Origin: Streptomyces sp. CHD11
GTDB lineage: Bacteria > Actinomycetota > Actinomycetes > Streptomycetales > Streptomycetaceae
DNA: 64,000 nt
Direction: 5' to 3'
NCBI RefSeq assembly: GCF_018638295.1
Contig: NZ_JABTTS010000017.1
Span: forward strand, 61,859 to 125,858
Below, one piece after another: positions 25,708-33,676 of this stretch (the stretch's first letter is position 1; each line of letters begins with the position of its first letter). A program made the translations under genes and the position numbers. The notes under the pieces were generated by a model that worked only from the letters and a program-made list of their open reading frames with translations, did no database searches and was not told the DNA's origin.

Positions 25708-26540
25708 CACCTCGGGCAGTGGTAGCTGGACCGGTTCATCCACGCCCGCCGGCGCATCGGCGTACCGCAGCGGCGGCAGGGCAGGCCCTCGCGGCCGTAG
25801 GCGTCCAGGGAGCGGTCGAAGTAGCCGGACTCGCCGTTGACGTTGACGTAGAGGCTGTCGAAGCTGGTGCCGCCCTGCGAGAGCGCGGCGTTCATGACGT
25901 CCCGGACATGGCCGAGCAGGAGCTGGGTGCGCGGGCGGGTGAAGCCGCCCGTCGGGCGGTCGTAGTGGACCCGGGCGCGCCACAGCGCCTCGTCGGCGTA
26001 GATGTTGCCGACGCCGCTGATGAGCGACTGGTCGAGCAGGGCGCGCTTGATGGTGGTCCGCTTGCGGCGCAGAGCGTGGTGGAAGGCGTCGTCGTCGAAG
26101 AGCGGGTCGAGGGGGTCCCGGGCGATGTGCGCGATGACGTCGGGCAGGCCGTCGGGGGTGTTGTCGTGGAGCGAGAGACCACCGAAGGTGCGCTGGTCGA
26201 CGAACCGGAGTTCGGTGTCCAGGGCGTCGGTGAAGCGGACGCGGACCCGCAGGTGTTTCTCGTCCGGGGCCGAGTGCGGCTGGACCAGCAGCTGACCGCT
26301 CATGCCGAGGTGGGCCAGCACGGACTGGCCGGTGTCCTCCAGCGGCAGCCAGAGGTACTTGCCTCGGCGGCTGGGCACGCCGACGCGGTGGCCCTTGAGC
26401 CGCTGCCCGAAGTCCTCCCCGCCGGCGACATGGCGGCGCACCGCGCGCGGGTGCAGCACCTCGGCCTCGGCGACGGTCCGGTGGGCAACCCACCGCTCGA
26501 GTCCGCGCCGTACGACCTCGACCTCGGGCAGCTCGGGCAT
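25680..26540 (-). CDS. mutM: Formamidopyrimidine-DNA glycosylase
   Basis: Fpg/MutM removes 8-oxoguanine and formamidopyrimidines and nicks the DNA. The 286-residue protein starts MPELPEVEVVRRGLERW (Pro2 nucleophile and Glu3), has the Lys of RRGKYLWLPL, the H2TH region LLDQSLISGVGNIYADEALW and the zinc finger CRRCGTPMRRRAWMNRSSYHCPRC. GGAG lies upstream of the ATG at 26540. The 28-nt tail overlap with hxlR means both stops lie within the other gene. Confidence 0.97.
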   Translation of the reverse strand: MPELPEVEVVRRGLERWVAHRTVAEAEVLHPRAVRRHVAGGEDFGQRLKGHRVGVPSRRGKYLWLPLEDTGQSVLAHLGMSGQLLVQPHSAPDEKHLRVRVRFTDALDTELRFVDQRTFGGLSLHDNTPDGLPDVIAHIARDPLDPLFDDDAFHHALRRKRTTIKRALLDQSLISGVGNIYADEALWRARVHYDRPTGGFTRPRTQLLLGHVRDVMNAALSQGGTSFDSLYVNVNGESGYFDRSLDAYGREGLPCRRCGTPMRRRAWMNRSSYHCPRCQRAPRVSS

Positions 26541-26792
26541 GGTCTCCTCCAGCATCCGGTGTGTCCCCGTGTCCCAGGGCTGTCCGGCGCGCCTTCCCCG
26601 GCTGTGGGAAGGGCGCGGGCGGCGCCCGGGGCCCGGCCGGCGGCGGCCGGGCTCCTGTGCTCGGCCGCCGCGCCGGGCGGGCCCCTGTGCGGGGAGCGCC
26701 TCGCCGGTCCTGCCGGAGCCGGCCCGGCCAACGGCCCGGCTCCGCTCGCTCCCGGTGTCCCGCGGCCGTGTCCGCCGGGCAGGACCCGCGCC

Positions 26793-26824
26793 GAGCGCCC
26801 GTCCCGGGACCGGGACGGGCGCTC
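26793..26824. terminator. Terminator of the rpmF-rnc transcript
   Basis: GAGCGCCCGTCCCGG and its complement form a perfect 15-bp inverted repeat with a 2-nt centre, 16 nt after the rnc stop on the minus strand. The rest of the 299-bp gap to fpg is GC-rich and shows no gene. Confidence 0.75.
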
Positions 26825-26839
26825 GGGTCGTGCTTTCCT

Positions 26840-27661
26840 TCAGGCGGAGGCCGACGGAGCGTCGACTTCCTGGCTGCCGGAGGCTTCGGCTTCGGCGGCC
26901 TGGACGACCTCCTCGGCCTCGGCGGCAGCCTTGGCCCGCTCGTCCGCCGCGGCGCGGATGGACCGCCACGCGGACTCGGCGGCCTGCTGCTCCGCCTCCT
27001 TCTTGCTGCGGCCGGTGCCGGTGCCGTACGAGACGCCTCCGACGCGGGCGGCAGCAGTGAAGGTTTTCTCGTGATCCGGGCCGGTCTCCGTGACCAGGTA
27101 CTCGGGAACACCGAGTCCCTCGGTCGCGGTGAGCTCCTGGAGACTGGTCTTCCAGTCCAGGCCGGCACCGAGGTTCGAGGATTTCTCGATCAGGGGATCG
27201 AACAGGCGGTGCACCAGCTCCGCCGCCGCGTTCAGGCCCTTGTCGAGATAGACGGCGCCGATCACCGCTTCGAGGGTGTCGGCGAGGATGGATGCCTTGT
27301 CCCGGCCTCCCGTGCCCTCTTCACCACGGCCGAGCCGGATGAAGGAGCCCAGTTCCAGCCCGCGGCCCACTTCCGCCAGCGCACGCGAGTTGACCACCGC
27401 GGCCCGCAGCTTGGCCAGCTGGCCTTCGGGCAGATCGGGGTGGGTACGGTACAGCGTGTCCGTGACGACGAGGCCGAGCACGGAGTCCCCGAGGAACTCC
27501 AGCCGCTCGTTCGTCGGAAGACCGCCGTTCTCGTACGCGTACGAACGGTGGGTCAGCGCTCGCACCAGAAGGGCGGACTCGACGTCGTAGCCGAGCCGCC
27601 CTTCCAGAAGCGTGTGGGACGAGGCCTGGTTGTCCGCAGAGTTCTTCTTCGGCGTGGACAC
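26840..27661 (-). CDS. rnc: Ribonuclease III (AbsB)
   Basis: RNase III cleaves double-stranded RNA, processes rRNA and, as AbsB in S. coelicolor, is needed for antibiotic synthesis. The 273-residue protein starts at GTG 27661 with GAGAGG upstream. It has the signature NERLEFLGDSVLGLVVTD (catalytic Glu/Asp), the second acidic cluster DTLEAVIGAVYLDKG, and a C-terminal double-stranded RNA-binding domain (GPDHEKTFTAAARVGG, GRSKKEAEQQAAESAW), then an acidic Ala-rich tail. It follows rpmF by 19 nt. Confidence 0.97.
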   Translation of the reverse strand: MSTPKKNSADNQASSHTLLEGRLGYDVESALLVRALTHRSYAYENGGLPTNERLEFLGDSVLGLVVTDTLYRTHPDLPEGQLAKLRAAVVNSRALAEVGRGLELGSFIRLGRGEEGTGGRDKASILADTLEAVIGAVYLDKGLNAAAELVHRLFDPLIEKSSNLGAGLDWKTSLQELTATEGLGVPEYLVTETGPDHEKTFTAAARVGGVSYGTGTGRSKKEAEQQAAESAWRSIRAAADERAKAAAEAEEVVQAAEAEASGSQEVDAPSASA

Positions 27662-27680
27662 AGTGCCTCTCACCAGCCGC

Positions 27681-27854
27681 TCAGACCTCGAGGACCTGGC
27701 GCTTGTTGTAAGTGCCGCAAGACGGGCACGCGATGTGCTGCAGCTTGGGCTCGTGGCAGCGCTCGCACGCAACCAGGGTGGGGACCGCAGCCTTCCACTG
27801 CGACCGGCGGTGGCGCGTGTTGCTGCGCGACATCTTCCGCTTCGGAACAGCCAC
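27681..27854 (-). CDS. rpmF: 50S ribosomal protein L32 (zinc-binding form)
   Basis: The 57-residue protein starts at GTG 27854 (VAVPKRKMSRSNTRHRR) with AGGAG upstream, not at the longer frame. CERC and CPSC form the four-Cys zinc site, so this is the C+ paralogue. It lies 2 nt after the DUF177 gene, a pair conserved in most bacteria. Confidence 0.97.
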   Translation of the reverse strand: MAVPKRKMSRSNTRHRRSQWKAAVPTLVACERCHEPKLQHIACPSCGTYNKRQVLEV

Positions 27855-27856
27855 GG

Positions 27857-28501
27857 CTACTTCTCCTGCTTCTCGTCGACGCCCGGTTCGGCGCCGCTCA
27901 TCTCGTCCTTCTCGCCGTCCGGCATGGTGCCGGCGAGTCCCTGCAAAGCCGCCCAACGAATATCGACGGCGTCATGGTGGTGTTCCGGGTCGTCAGCGAG
28001 CCGCGCTCCGCACTGGGAGCACAGACCCGGACAGTCTTCCCGGCACACCGGCTGCATCGGCAGTGCGAGCACCACCGCGTCACGCAGCACCGGCTCGAGG
28101 TCGAACAGGCCGTCCTCGAGAAAGAGCCTGTCCTCGTCGTCCTCGGCGTCGTCGCCCGGTTCCGCGGTCACGCGGCCCCGGTCGTCGGCGTCAGGGTACG
28201 AGAACATTTCCTGGAAGTCCGCTTCGAGCTCCTGCTCCAGCGGCTCCAGACACCTTACGCACTCCCCCTCGGCCTTGGCACGGGCGGTGCCTGTGACGAG
28301 CACACCTTCCATGACCGACTCGAGCCGGAGTCCGAGCTCTACCGGGGCGCCTTCCGGCACTCCGATGACCCCTGCGAGACCGAGATCCCGGGGAGCGTCG
28401 ACCGTACGGTTCAGGCGCTGCAGCGCGCCAGGACGCCGCCCCAGTTCGTGTGTGTCGAACACGAGGGGGTTGCGGTGGTCGAGGCGGGCGTTCAGGGCCA
28501 T
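27857..28501 (-). CDS. DUF177/YceD family protein
   Basis: The 214-residue protein belongs to the YceD/DUF177 family, which is linked to 23S rRNA processing in plants and bacteria and always neighbours rpmF. Visible are CVRCLEPLEQELEADFQEMF and the Cys cluster CREDCPGLCSQCGA, which may bind zinc. An acidic stretch (DDAEDDEDRL) sits between. It starts the operon DUF177-rpmF-rnc. Confidence 0.88.
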   Translation of the reverse strand: MALNARLDHRNPLVFDTHELGRRPGALQRLNRTVDAPRDLGLAGVIGVPEGAPVELGLRLESVMEGVLVTGTARAKAEGECVRCLEPLEQELEADFQEMFSYPDADDRGRVTAEPGDDAEDDEDRLFLEDGLFDLEPVLRDAVVLALPMQPVCREDCPGLCSQCGARLADDPEHHHDAVDIRWAALQGLAGTMPDGEKDEMSGAEPGVDEKQEK

Positions 28502-28650
28502 TCCAGCTTCCGGTCTTCGAACTCAGGGGTAGCGCTGCGGTACGGGCATCCCGGGCAGCGCGGATCGCGGGCGTATACGCGGACAGCGCAAGCGCACACG
28601 CGACCGAAGAGCCAGGATACTGGACCTTTCGCTCATGGCCCAATCCGCCC

Positions 28651-29766
28651 CTACAGACCCCGCTCGCGCTCGTAGGCGCGCAGCTGTTCCGGCGTGATCA
28701 TGCTGGTGTCGAAGAGGCTGGTCTCGTCCAGTGCGTAGCCCTGCTGGCCCTGCTGACCCTGGTGCGACTGCTGGGGCTGCTGGGGCTGCTGCTGTTGTGC
28801 CTGGTTCGGGTCGTACGCCTGCTGCTGGACGTCGTAGCCCTGGTACGCGGCGTAGGGGTCGGCCTGCTGGTAGCCGTACTGGTCCTGCTGACCGCCGTAC
28901 TGGTCCTGCTGACCGCCGTACTGCTGCTGATAGTCGGCGTAGGGGTCCGGCTGCTGCTGGTAGCCGTAGGAGGCGGGCTCGGGCTGGGCGTACGGCTGCT
29001 GGGGCTCCTGCCGCGGCGGCTCGGGCTGCCTGGGCGGGGCCTCCTGGTCGGGAATCGAGGCGAGGCCTGCGAGGTAGTCGGCGTCACTGGAGTGCTGGAC
29101 GGACGTGAGGTCGTCGCCGAGGGCACCGAGGTCGTCGGAGGCGAGCCGGCCGTGCAGCTTCTGCCGGCCCCGGCCGACCGCGTCCAGGGTCTTGGCCAGG
29201 ACCGCCTCGAAGGCGCCCAGCTTGACGTCCACGTACTCGTCGGCGCTGCGGCGCAGGGTCTCGGGGTCGTGGCTGCGCTCGGGCGCGTCCTCGTCCTCGT
29301 AGCCCTGCTCGTCGAGACCCGGTCCCGTACCGAGCAGCTTCTCCCGGCCGCGGCCGACGGAGCCGATGGTCTTGGTGAGGACCACTTCGAAGTTGGCGAG
29401 CTTGGAGTCGACGTACTCGTCGGCCTCCGCGCGGACCTCCTCCGCCTCCTTGCGGGCCTCGGCGAGGATCCGGTCGGCCTCGGACCGGGAGCGGCGGGCG
29501 ATCTCGGTGTCGGAGATCAGGGAGCCGCGCTGGGCGTGGGCGCCCTCGATGATCCGCTCGGCCTCCTGGCGGGCCTGCTCGACCATCTGCTCCCGGCCGC
29601 CGATCAGTTCCCGGGCCTGGGCGAGGGAGTCGGGCAGCGCCTCGCGTACCTCTTCGAGCAGCGCGAGCAGGTCGGCGCGGTTGACCACGCACGAGGCCGA
29701 CATGGGCATCGACCGGGCACCGGAGACCGCGGCGACGATCTCGTCGAGCTTCTTCTGCACGTCCAC
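28651..29766 (-). CDS. DivIVA/AtpF-like coiled-coil protein with Gln/Tyr-rich tail
   Basis: The 371-residue protein starts at GTG 29766. Residues about 28-130 form a long coiled coil (LLALLEEVREALPDSL to EADEYVDSKLANFEVVL), with a second copy of the DEYVDxKL-x-FE-VL-KT motif near 172-195, so the region is internally duplicated. The tail (about 240-350) is Gln/Pro/Tyr-rich with QQDQYGG repeats and ends LDETSLFDTSMITPEQLRAYERERGL. Such proteins are annotated as cell-division initiation or ATP synthase b-like proteins; the role is not established. No membrane segment is visible. Confidence 0.8.
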   Translation of the reverse strand: MDVQKKLDEIVAAVSGARSMPMSASCVVNRADLLALLEEVREALPDSLAQARELIGGREQMVEQARQEAERIIEGAHAQRGSLISDTEIARRSRSEADRILAEARKEAEEVRAEADEYVDSKLANFEVVLTKTIGSVGRGREKLLGTGPGLDEQGYEDEDAPERSHDPETLRRSADEYVDVKLGAFEAVLAKTLDAVGRGRQKLHGRLASDDLGALGDDLTSVQHSSDADYLAGLASIPDQEAPPRQPEPPRQEPQQPYAQPEPASYGYQQQPDPYADYQQQYGGQQDQYGGQQDQYGYQQADPYAAYQGYDVQQQAYDPNQAQQQQPQQPQQSHQGQQGQQGYALDETSLFDTSMITPEQLRAYERERGL

Positions 29767-29861
29767 CGTGTGCTCGCCACTCTCTACAGCTGTGTTGGAG
29801 ACGGACGGGACGACTGTACGACCCCGGGGCGCCCGGTGGACACCGGCCTGTCGACAGCCCT

Positions 29862-29930
29862 GGTCAGCCCTTGCGCAGGCGCTCGGTCAGCCCTTGCGCA
29901 GGCGCTCGGTCAGTCCTTGCGCAGGCGCTC
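29862..29930. repeat. Three tandem 23-bp copies at the 3' end of coaD
   Basis: Units 29862-29884, 29885-29907 and 29908-29930 share GGTCAGCCCTTGCGCAGGCG followed by CTC, with one C-to-T change in the third. The unit closest to coaD holds its last codons (LTERLRKD) and stop; the other two repeat the same tail beyond the stop. Because 23 is not a multiple of 3, copies fall in different frames. Confidence 0.85.
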
Positions 29931-30389
29931 GGTGAGGGCCGTCAGGACCTCCGGCGGCACCAGGTGCGCCACGTCGCCGCCCCAGGCCGCGACCTCCTTG
30001 ACGAGCGAGGAGGACAGGAAGCTGTAGGTGGGGTTGGTGGGGACGAAGAGGGTCTCCACGCCCGACAGCCCGTTGTTCATCTGGGCCATCTGCAGCTCGT
30101 AGTCGAAGTCGCTCACCGCGCGCAGGCCCTTGACGATGGCGGGGATGTCGCGCTGCTTGCAGAAGTCGACCAGGAGACCGTGGAAGGCCTCGACACGGAC
30201 GTTGCCGAACTCGGCGGTGACCCGGCGGATCAGGTCGATCCGCTCCTCGATCTCGAACAGCCCTTTCTTGGACTGATTGATCATCACCGCGACGTAGACC
30301 TCGTCGTACAGCCGGGAGGCCCGGGCGATGATGTCGAGGTGTCCGTTGGTGATCGGGTCGAATGACCCGGGGCATACGGCGCGGCGCAC
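29910..30389 (-). CDS. coaD: Phosphopantetheine adenylyltransferase
   Basis: CoaD makes dephospho-CoA from 4'-phosphopantetheine and ATP. The 159-residue protein has the nucleotidyltransferase motif GSFDPITNGHLDII (TxGH) and SFLSSSLVKEVA (ISSTxVR-like). The GTG at 30389 (VRRAVCPGSFDP) fits family length and has GAGGGA upstream; an ATG at 30419 that overlaps the rsmD stop (ATGA) would add ten residues and cannot be excluded. The C-terminal codons are part of a tandem 23-bp repeat. Confidence 0.96.
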   Translation of the reverse strand: MRRAVCPGSFDPITNGHLDIIARASRLYDEVYVAVMINQSKKGLFEIEERIDLIRRVTAEFGNVRVEAFHGLLVDFCKQRDIPAIVKGLRAVSDFDYELQMAQMNNGLSGVETLFVPTNPTYSFLSSSLVKEVAAWGGDVAHLVPPEVLTALTERLRKD

Positions 30390-30415
30390 TGTTGATCCCT
30401 CGCTCTCCGGTCCGG

Positions 30416-31003
30416 TCATCGTGCGTCTTCGCACGTAGAGGCGGCGCGACCGTACCAAAAGGTTCCCTCGCCGTAGCGACGGGCCCGGATGGCCTCGAAG
30501 CCGGGCGGCCAGGCGAATGCCCCGCCTCTGGTGCTGCGCTCCACGGTGACGAGGGCGTCCGGCGTGAGCCAGCCCCCCGAGCGGAGTGTGAGCAGGATCT
30601 CGCGAAGATCGTCGTCCGACTCGGCGTACGGCGGGTCGAGGAAGACGATGTCGTACGGCTCCCGCGGGGGTGCCCCGCGGATGATCTGTTCCGCTTTGCC
30701 GGATCTGACCTCGGCGCCGGGGAGTCGGAGCGCCTCCACGTTCTCCCGGACCGTGCGGACGGCGCGGGCGTCGGCCTCGACGAGCAGGACGCCTCCGGCA
30801 CCCCGGGACAGTGCCTCCAGACCCACAGCGCCGGAACCGGCGTACAGATCGAGGACGCGTTCGCCGTCCAGCGGGCCGCCGAGCAGCGACTGCCAGGTGG
30901 AGAAGAGGCCCTCGCGCGCCCGGTCGGAGGTCGGGCGGGTGCGGTTTCCCGGCGGGACGGCCAGGAGGCGTCCGCCGGCCTTGCCGGCGATCACGCGGGT
31001 CAT
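30416..31003 (-). CDS. rsmD: 16S rRNA (guanine966-N2)-methyltransferase RsmD
   Basis: RsmD methylates G966 of 16S rRNA. The 195-residue protein has MTRVIAGKAGGRLLAVPPG, the SAM motif VLDLYAGSGAVGLEALSRG and the catalytic FLDPPY. It precedes coaD, an arrangement very common in bacteria, and its stop may overlap an alternative coaD start. Confidence 0.95.
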   Translation of the reverse strand: MTRVIAGKAGGRLLAVPPGNRTRPTSDRAREGLFSTWQSLLGGPLDGERVLDLYAGSGAVGLEALSRGAGGVLLVEADARAVRTVRENVEALRLPGAEVRSGKAEQIIRGAPPREPYDIVFLDPPYAESDDDLREILLTLRSGGWLTPDALVTVERSTRGGAFAWPPGFEAIRARRYGEGTFWYGRAASTCEDAR

Positions 31004-31134
31004 CTGGGTTCCTTGGTCGTGGGATGTATCGGTTCAGTCTGGCAGGCCGGGGCGGCGGCCGCTCGCGTGGTGAACGGCCGCCGCTGCGCCGCGACGGCTC
31101 CCGCGCTTCCCCCGCCCTGCGGGACGGCCGCGGC

Positions 31135-33339
31135 TCAGCCCTTCTCCAGGTACTGCTCCCGTTCCTCGTCCAGCAGCGCGTCCAGAGCGGTGCGCAGGGC
31201 GGGCAGGTGCTCCAGTTCCGGATCGGCGGCGACGACCCGCGTGGCCTCCTCGCGGGCCTCGGCGATGATCTCCTCGTCCTCGATGACGGCGAGCATGCGC
31301 AGGCTGGAACGGGTGCCGGACTGGGCCTGGCCCAGCACATCGCCCTCGCGGCGCTGCTCCAGATCGATGCGGGAGAGCTCGAAGCCGTCGAGGGTGGAGG
31401 CGACGGCACCCAGGCGCTGCCGGGCCGGGCTCGCCTCCGGCATCTCGGTGACCAGCAGACACAGGCCGGGGGCCGAGCCCCGGCCGACGCGGCCGCGCAG
31501 CTGGTGGAGCTGGGAGACGCCGAAGCGGTCGGCGTCCATGATCACCATCACGGTGGCGTTCGGCACGTTGACCCCGACCTCGATGACGGTCGTGGCGACC
31601 AGGACGTCCGCGTCGCCGGCGGTGAAGCGGCGCATGACGGCGTCCTTGTCGTCGGGCTGCATGCGCCCGTGCAGCACCTCGACCCCGAGCCCTCGCAGCG
31701 GGCCCTTGGCGAGCTGGTCGGCGATCTCCAGGACGGCGAGCGGGGGCCGCTTCCCGGCCTCGTCCTCGGGGGGCTTCCTCCTGCCGCCCCTGGGGTCGTC
31801 CTCCTCGTCACCGATGCGCGGGCAGACCACGTACGCCTGATGACCCTTCTCCACCTCCTCGCGGACCCGCTCCCAGGCGCGGGCGAGGAAGTGCGGCTTG
31901 TCGGCGGCCGGTACGACATGGCTGGCGATCGGCGAGCGCCCGGCCGGGAGCTGGTCGAGGACGGAGGTCTCCAGATCGCCGAAGACCGTCATCGCGACCG
32001 TGCGCGGAATGGGGGTGGCGGTCATCACGAGCAGGTGCGGGGGTTGCCTGCCCTTGCCGCGCAGGGCGTCACGCTGCTCCACACCGAAGCGGTGCTGCTC
32101 GTCCACCACGACCAGGCCCAGGTCGTGGAACTGCACCTTGTCCTCGATCAGCGCGTGGGTGCCGATGACGACGCCGGCCTCACCGGTGGCCAGGTCGAGC
32201 AGGGCCCTGCGGCGGGCCGCGGCTCCCATGGAGCCGGTCAGGAGCACCACCTTGGTCGCGTCGTCCGCGCCCCCGAGCATGCCTCCCTCGGCCAGTTCGC
32301 CCATCATCTCGGTGACCGATCTGTGGTGCTGCTGGGCGAGCACCTCGGTCGGCGCCAGCATCGCCGCCTGCCCGCCCGCGTCGACGACGGCGAGCATGGC
32401 GCGCAGGGCGACCAGGGTCTTTCCGGAACCCACCTCCCCCTGGAGCAGGCGGTGCATGGGGTGTTCGGCGGCGAGGCCGGCGAAGATCTCTTCGGAGACC
32501 TTCCGCTGGCCTTCGGTGAGGGTGAAGGGGAGACGGTCGTCGAAGGCGGTGAGCAGGCCGTCGGGCTTCGGGCGGCGGGCGACGGCGGGGAGCTGCGCGT
32601 CCGCGTGGCGGCGGCGGGCGAGAGCGGTCTGGAGGACGAAGGCCTCGTCCCATTTGAGGCGGGCCCTGGCGCCCTCGGTGTCCGCCGGGGTGTGCGGGCG
32701 GTGGATCTTCAGCAGCGCCTCGGGGAGCGGGAGCAGTCCGCGGTCCTCGCGCAGGGAGTCCGGGAGCGGGTCGAGGGCCTCCTGGGCGCTGGGCAGCACC
32801 GTCTGGAGGGCCTTGCCGATCTTCCAGGACTCCATCTTGGCGGTGGCGGGGTAGATCGGGATGAGCGCGCCGGCCCAGGTCTCGACCGTCTCCTCTGCAT
32901 CGCCGCGCAGCAGCTCGTAGGCGGGGTGGGCGAGCTGGAGACGACGGTTGAAGACGGAGACCTTGCCGGCGAACATCGCGTGCGTGCCCGGCAGCAGTTC
33001 CTTGTGCGGTTTGTGGACACCGGCGCCGAAGAAGACCAGTTGCAGCCGTCCGCTGCCGTCCGTGATGGTCACCTCCAGGCGCTGCCCCTTGCCGCGGGGG
33101 GCCTTGGCGGAGGCGAAGGTGTGCAGACGGGCGTCGGCGACCTGGGCGACCACGGTGACGTGCTCGTCCATGGGGAGCTCGGCGAGGTGGGTGAGCCGGC
33201 CGCGCTCCTCGTACCGGCGGGGGTAGTGGTGGAGCAGGTCGCCGACGGTGTGCAGGCCGAGATGCTCGGCCATCACCTTCGCGGTGGCGGGGCCGAGCAC
33301 CTTTTTCAGGGGTTCATCCAGTGCGGGCACGAGATCCAT
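31135..33339 (-). CDS. recG: ATP-dependent DNA helicase RecG
   Basis: RecG remodels stalled replication forks and Holliday junctions. The 734-residue protein begins MDLVPALDEPLKKVLGP, has an OB-fold wedge domain (about 50-160), Walker A LLQGEVGSGKTLVALRA (about 298-314), DEQH box VVDEQHRFGVEQR (about 410-422), and the C-terminal TRG motif region (QSGTRSSLRM). A charged insert (GDEEDDPRGGRRKPPEDEAGKR) in helicase domain 2 is unusual. The start has only a weak ribosome site, so the exact N-terminus is uncertain. Confidence 0.96.
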   Translation of the reverse strand: MDLVPALDEPLKKVLGPATAKVMAEHLGLHTVGDLLHHYPRRYEERGRLTHLAELPMDEHVTVVAQVADARLHTFASAKAPRGKGQRLEVTITDGSGRLQLVFFGAGVHKPHKELLPGTHAMFAGKVSVFNRRLQLAHPAYELLRGDAEETVETWAGALIPIYPATAKMESWKIGKALQTVLPSAQEALDPLPDSLREDRGLLPLPEALLKIHRPHTPADTEGARARLKWDEAFVLQTALARRRHADAQLPAVARRPKPDGLLTAFDDRLPFTLTEGQRKVSEEIFAGLAAEHPMHRLLQGEVGSGKTLVALRAMLAVVDAGGQAAMLAPTEVLAQQHHRSVTEMMGELAEGGMLGGADDATKVVLLTGSMGAAARRRALLDLATGEAGVVIGTHALIEDKVQFHDLGLVVVDEQHRFGVEQRDALRGKGRQPPHLLVMTATPIPRTVAMTVFGDLETSVLDQLPAGRSPIASHVVPAADKPHFLARAWERVREEVEKGHQAYVVCPRIGDEEDDPRGGRRKPPEDEAGKRPPLAVLEIADQLAKGPLRGLGVEVLHGRMQPDDKDAVMRRFTAGDADVLVATTVIEVGVNVPNATVMVIMDADRFGVSQLHQLRGRVGRGSAPGLCLLVTEMPEASPARQRLGAVASTLDGFELSRIDLEQRREGDVLGQAQSGTRSSLRMLAVIEDEEIIAEAREEATRVVAADPELEHLPALRTALDALLDEEREQYLEKG

Positions 33340-33676
33340 TGGACACCACGGCACTGACAACGCGTGGCCGCGGGACACCGGTTTCGGCCGGGTGTCCGGC
33401 CGTGGCCCCGGGTGATCCCGTTCACGCGTTCGAGGCAACGGGTGCCGGCGGTGTCGAGCGGCGCTCCGATGTGCCGTGCCCGATGTCCGGGACACCTGAC
33501 AGCGCCGGCCCGGAGGCCCGGGCGCCCGCCGACGTCTCCGGCTGCCGAGAGGCAGCCGCCCGGTCCGGGGGTCCGGGAGCGGGCCTCGCGGTCCCGCGCG
33601 TCAGCACGCACGGCCGCGTACCGGGAGACGACGCCACCGGCTACGACCACCGCGACGGGCGGGTCGCGGGCGGCGG
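33340..33676. other. Intergenic between recG and the DAK-domain gene
   Basis: This 337-bp stretch is GC-rich. Open frames cross it in several phases but none has a ribosome binding site or a recognisable product. I see no clear terminator or promoter. Confidence 0.35.

Noticed and set aside
26561..28675. A 704-codon plus-strand open frame across mutM-rnc-rpmF
   Set aside because: Four real minus-strand genes with family motifs occupy the same DNA.
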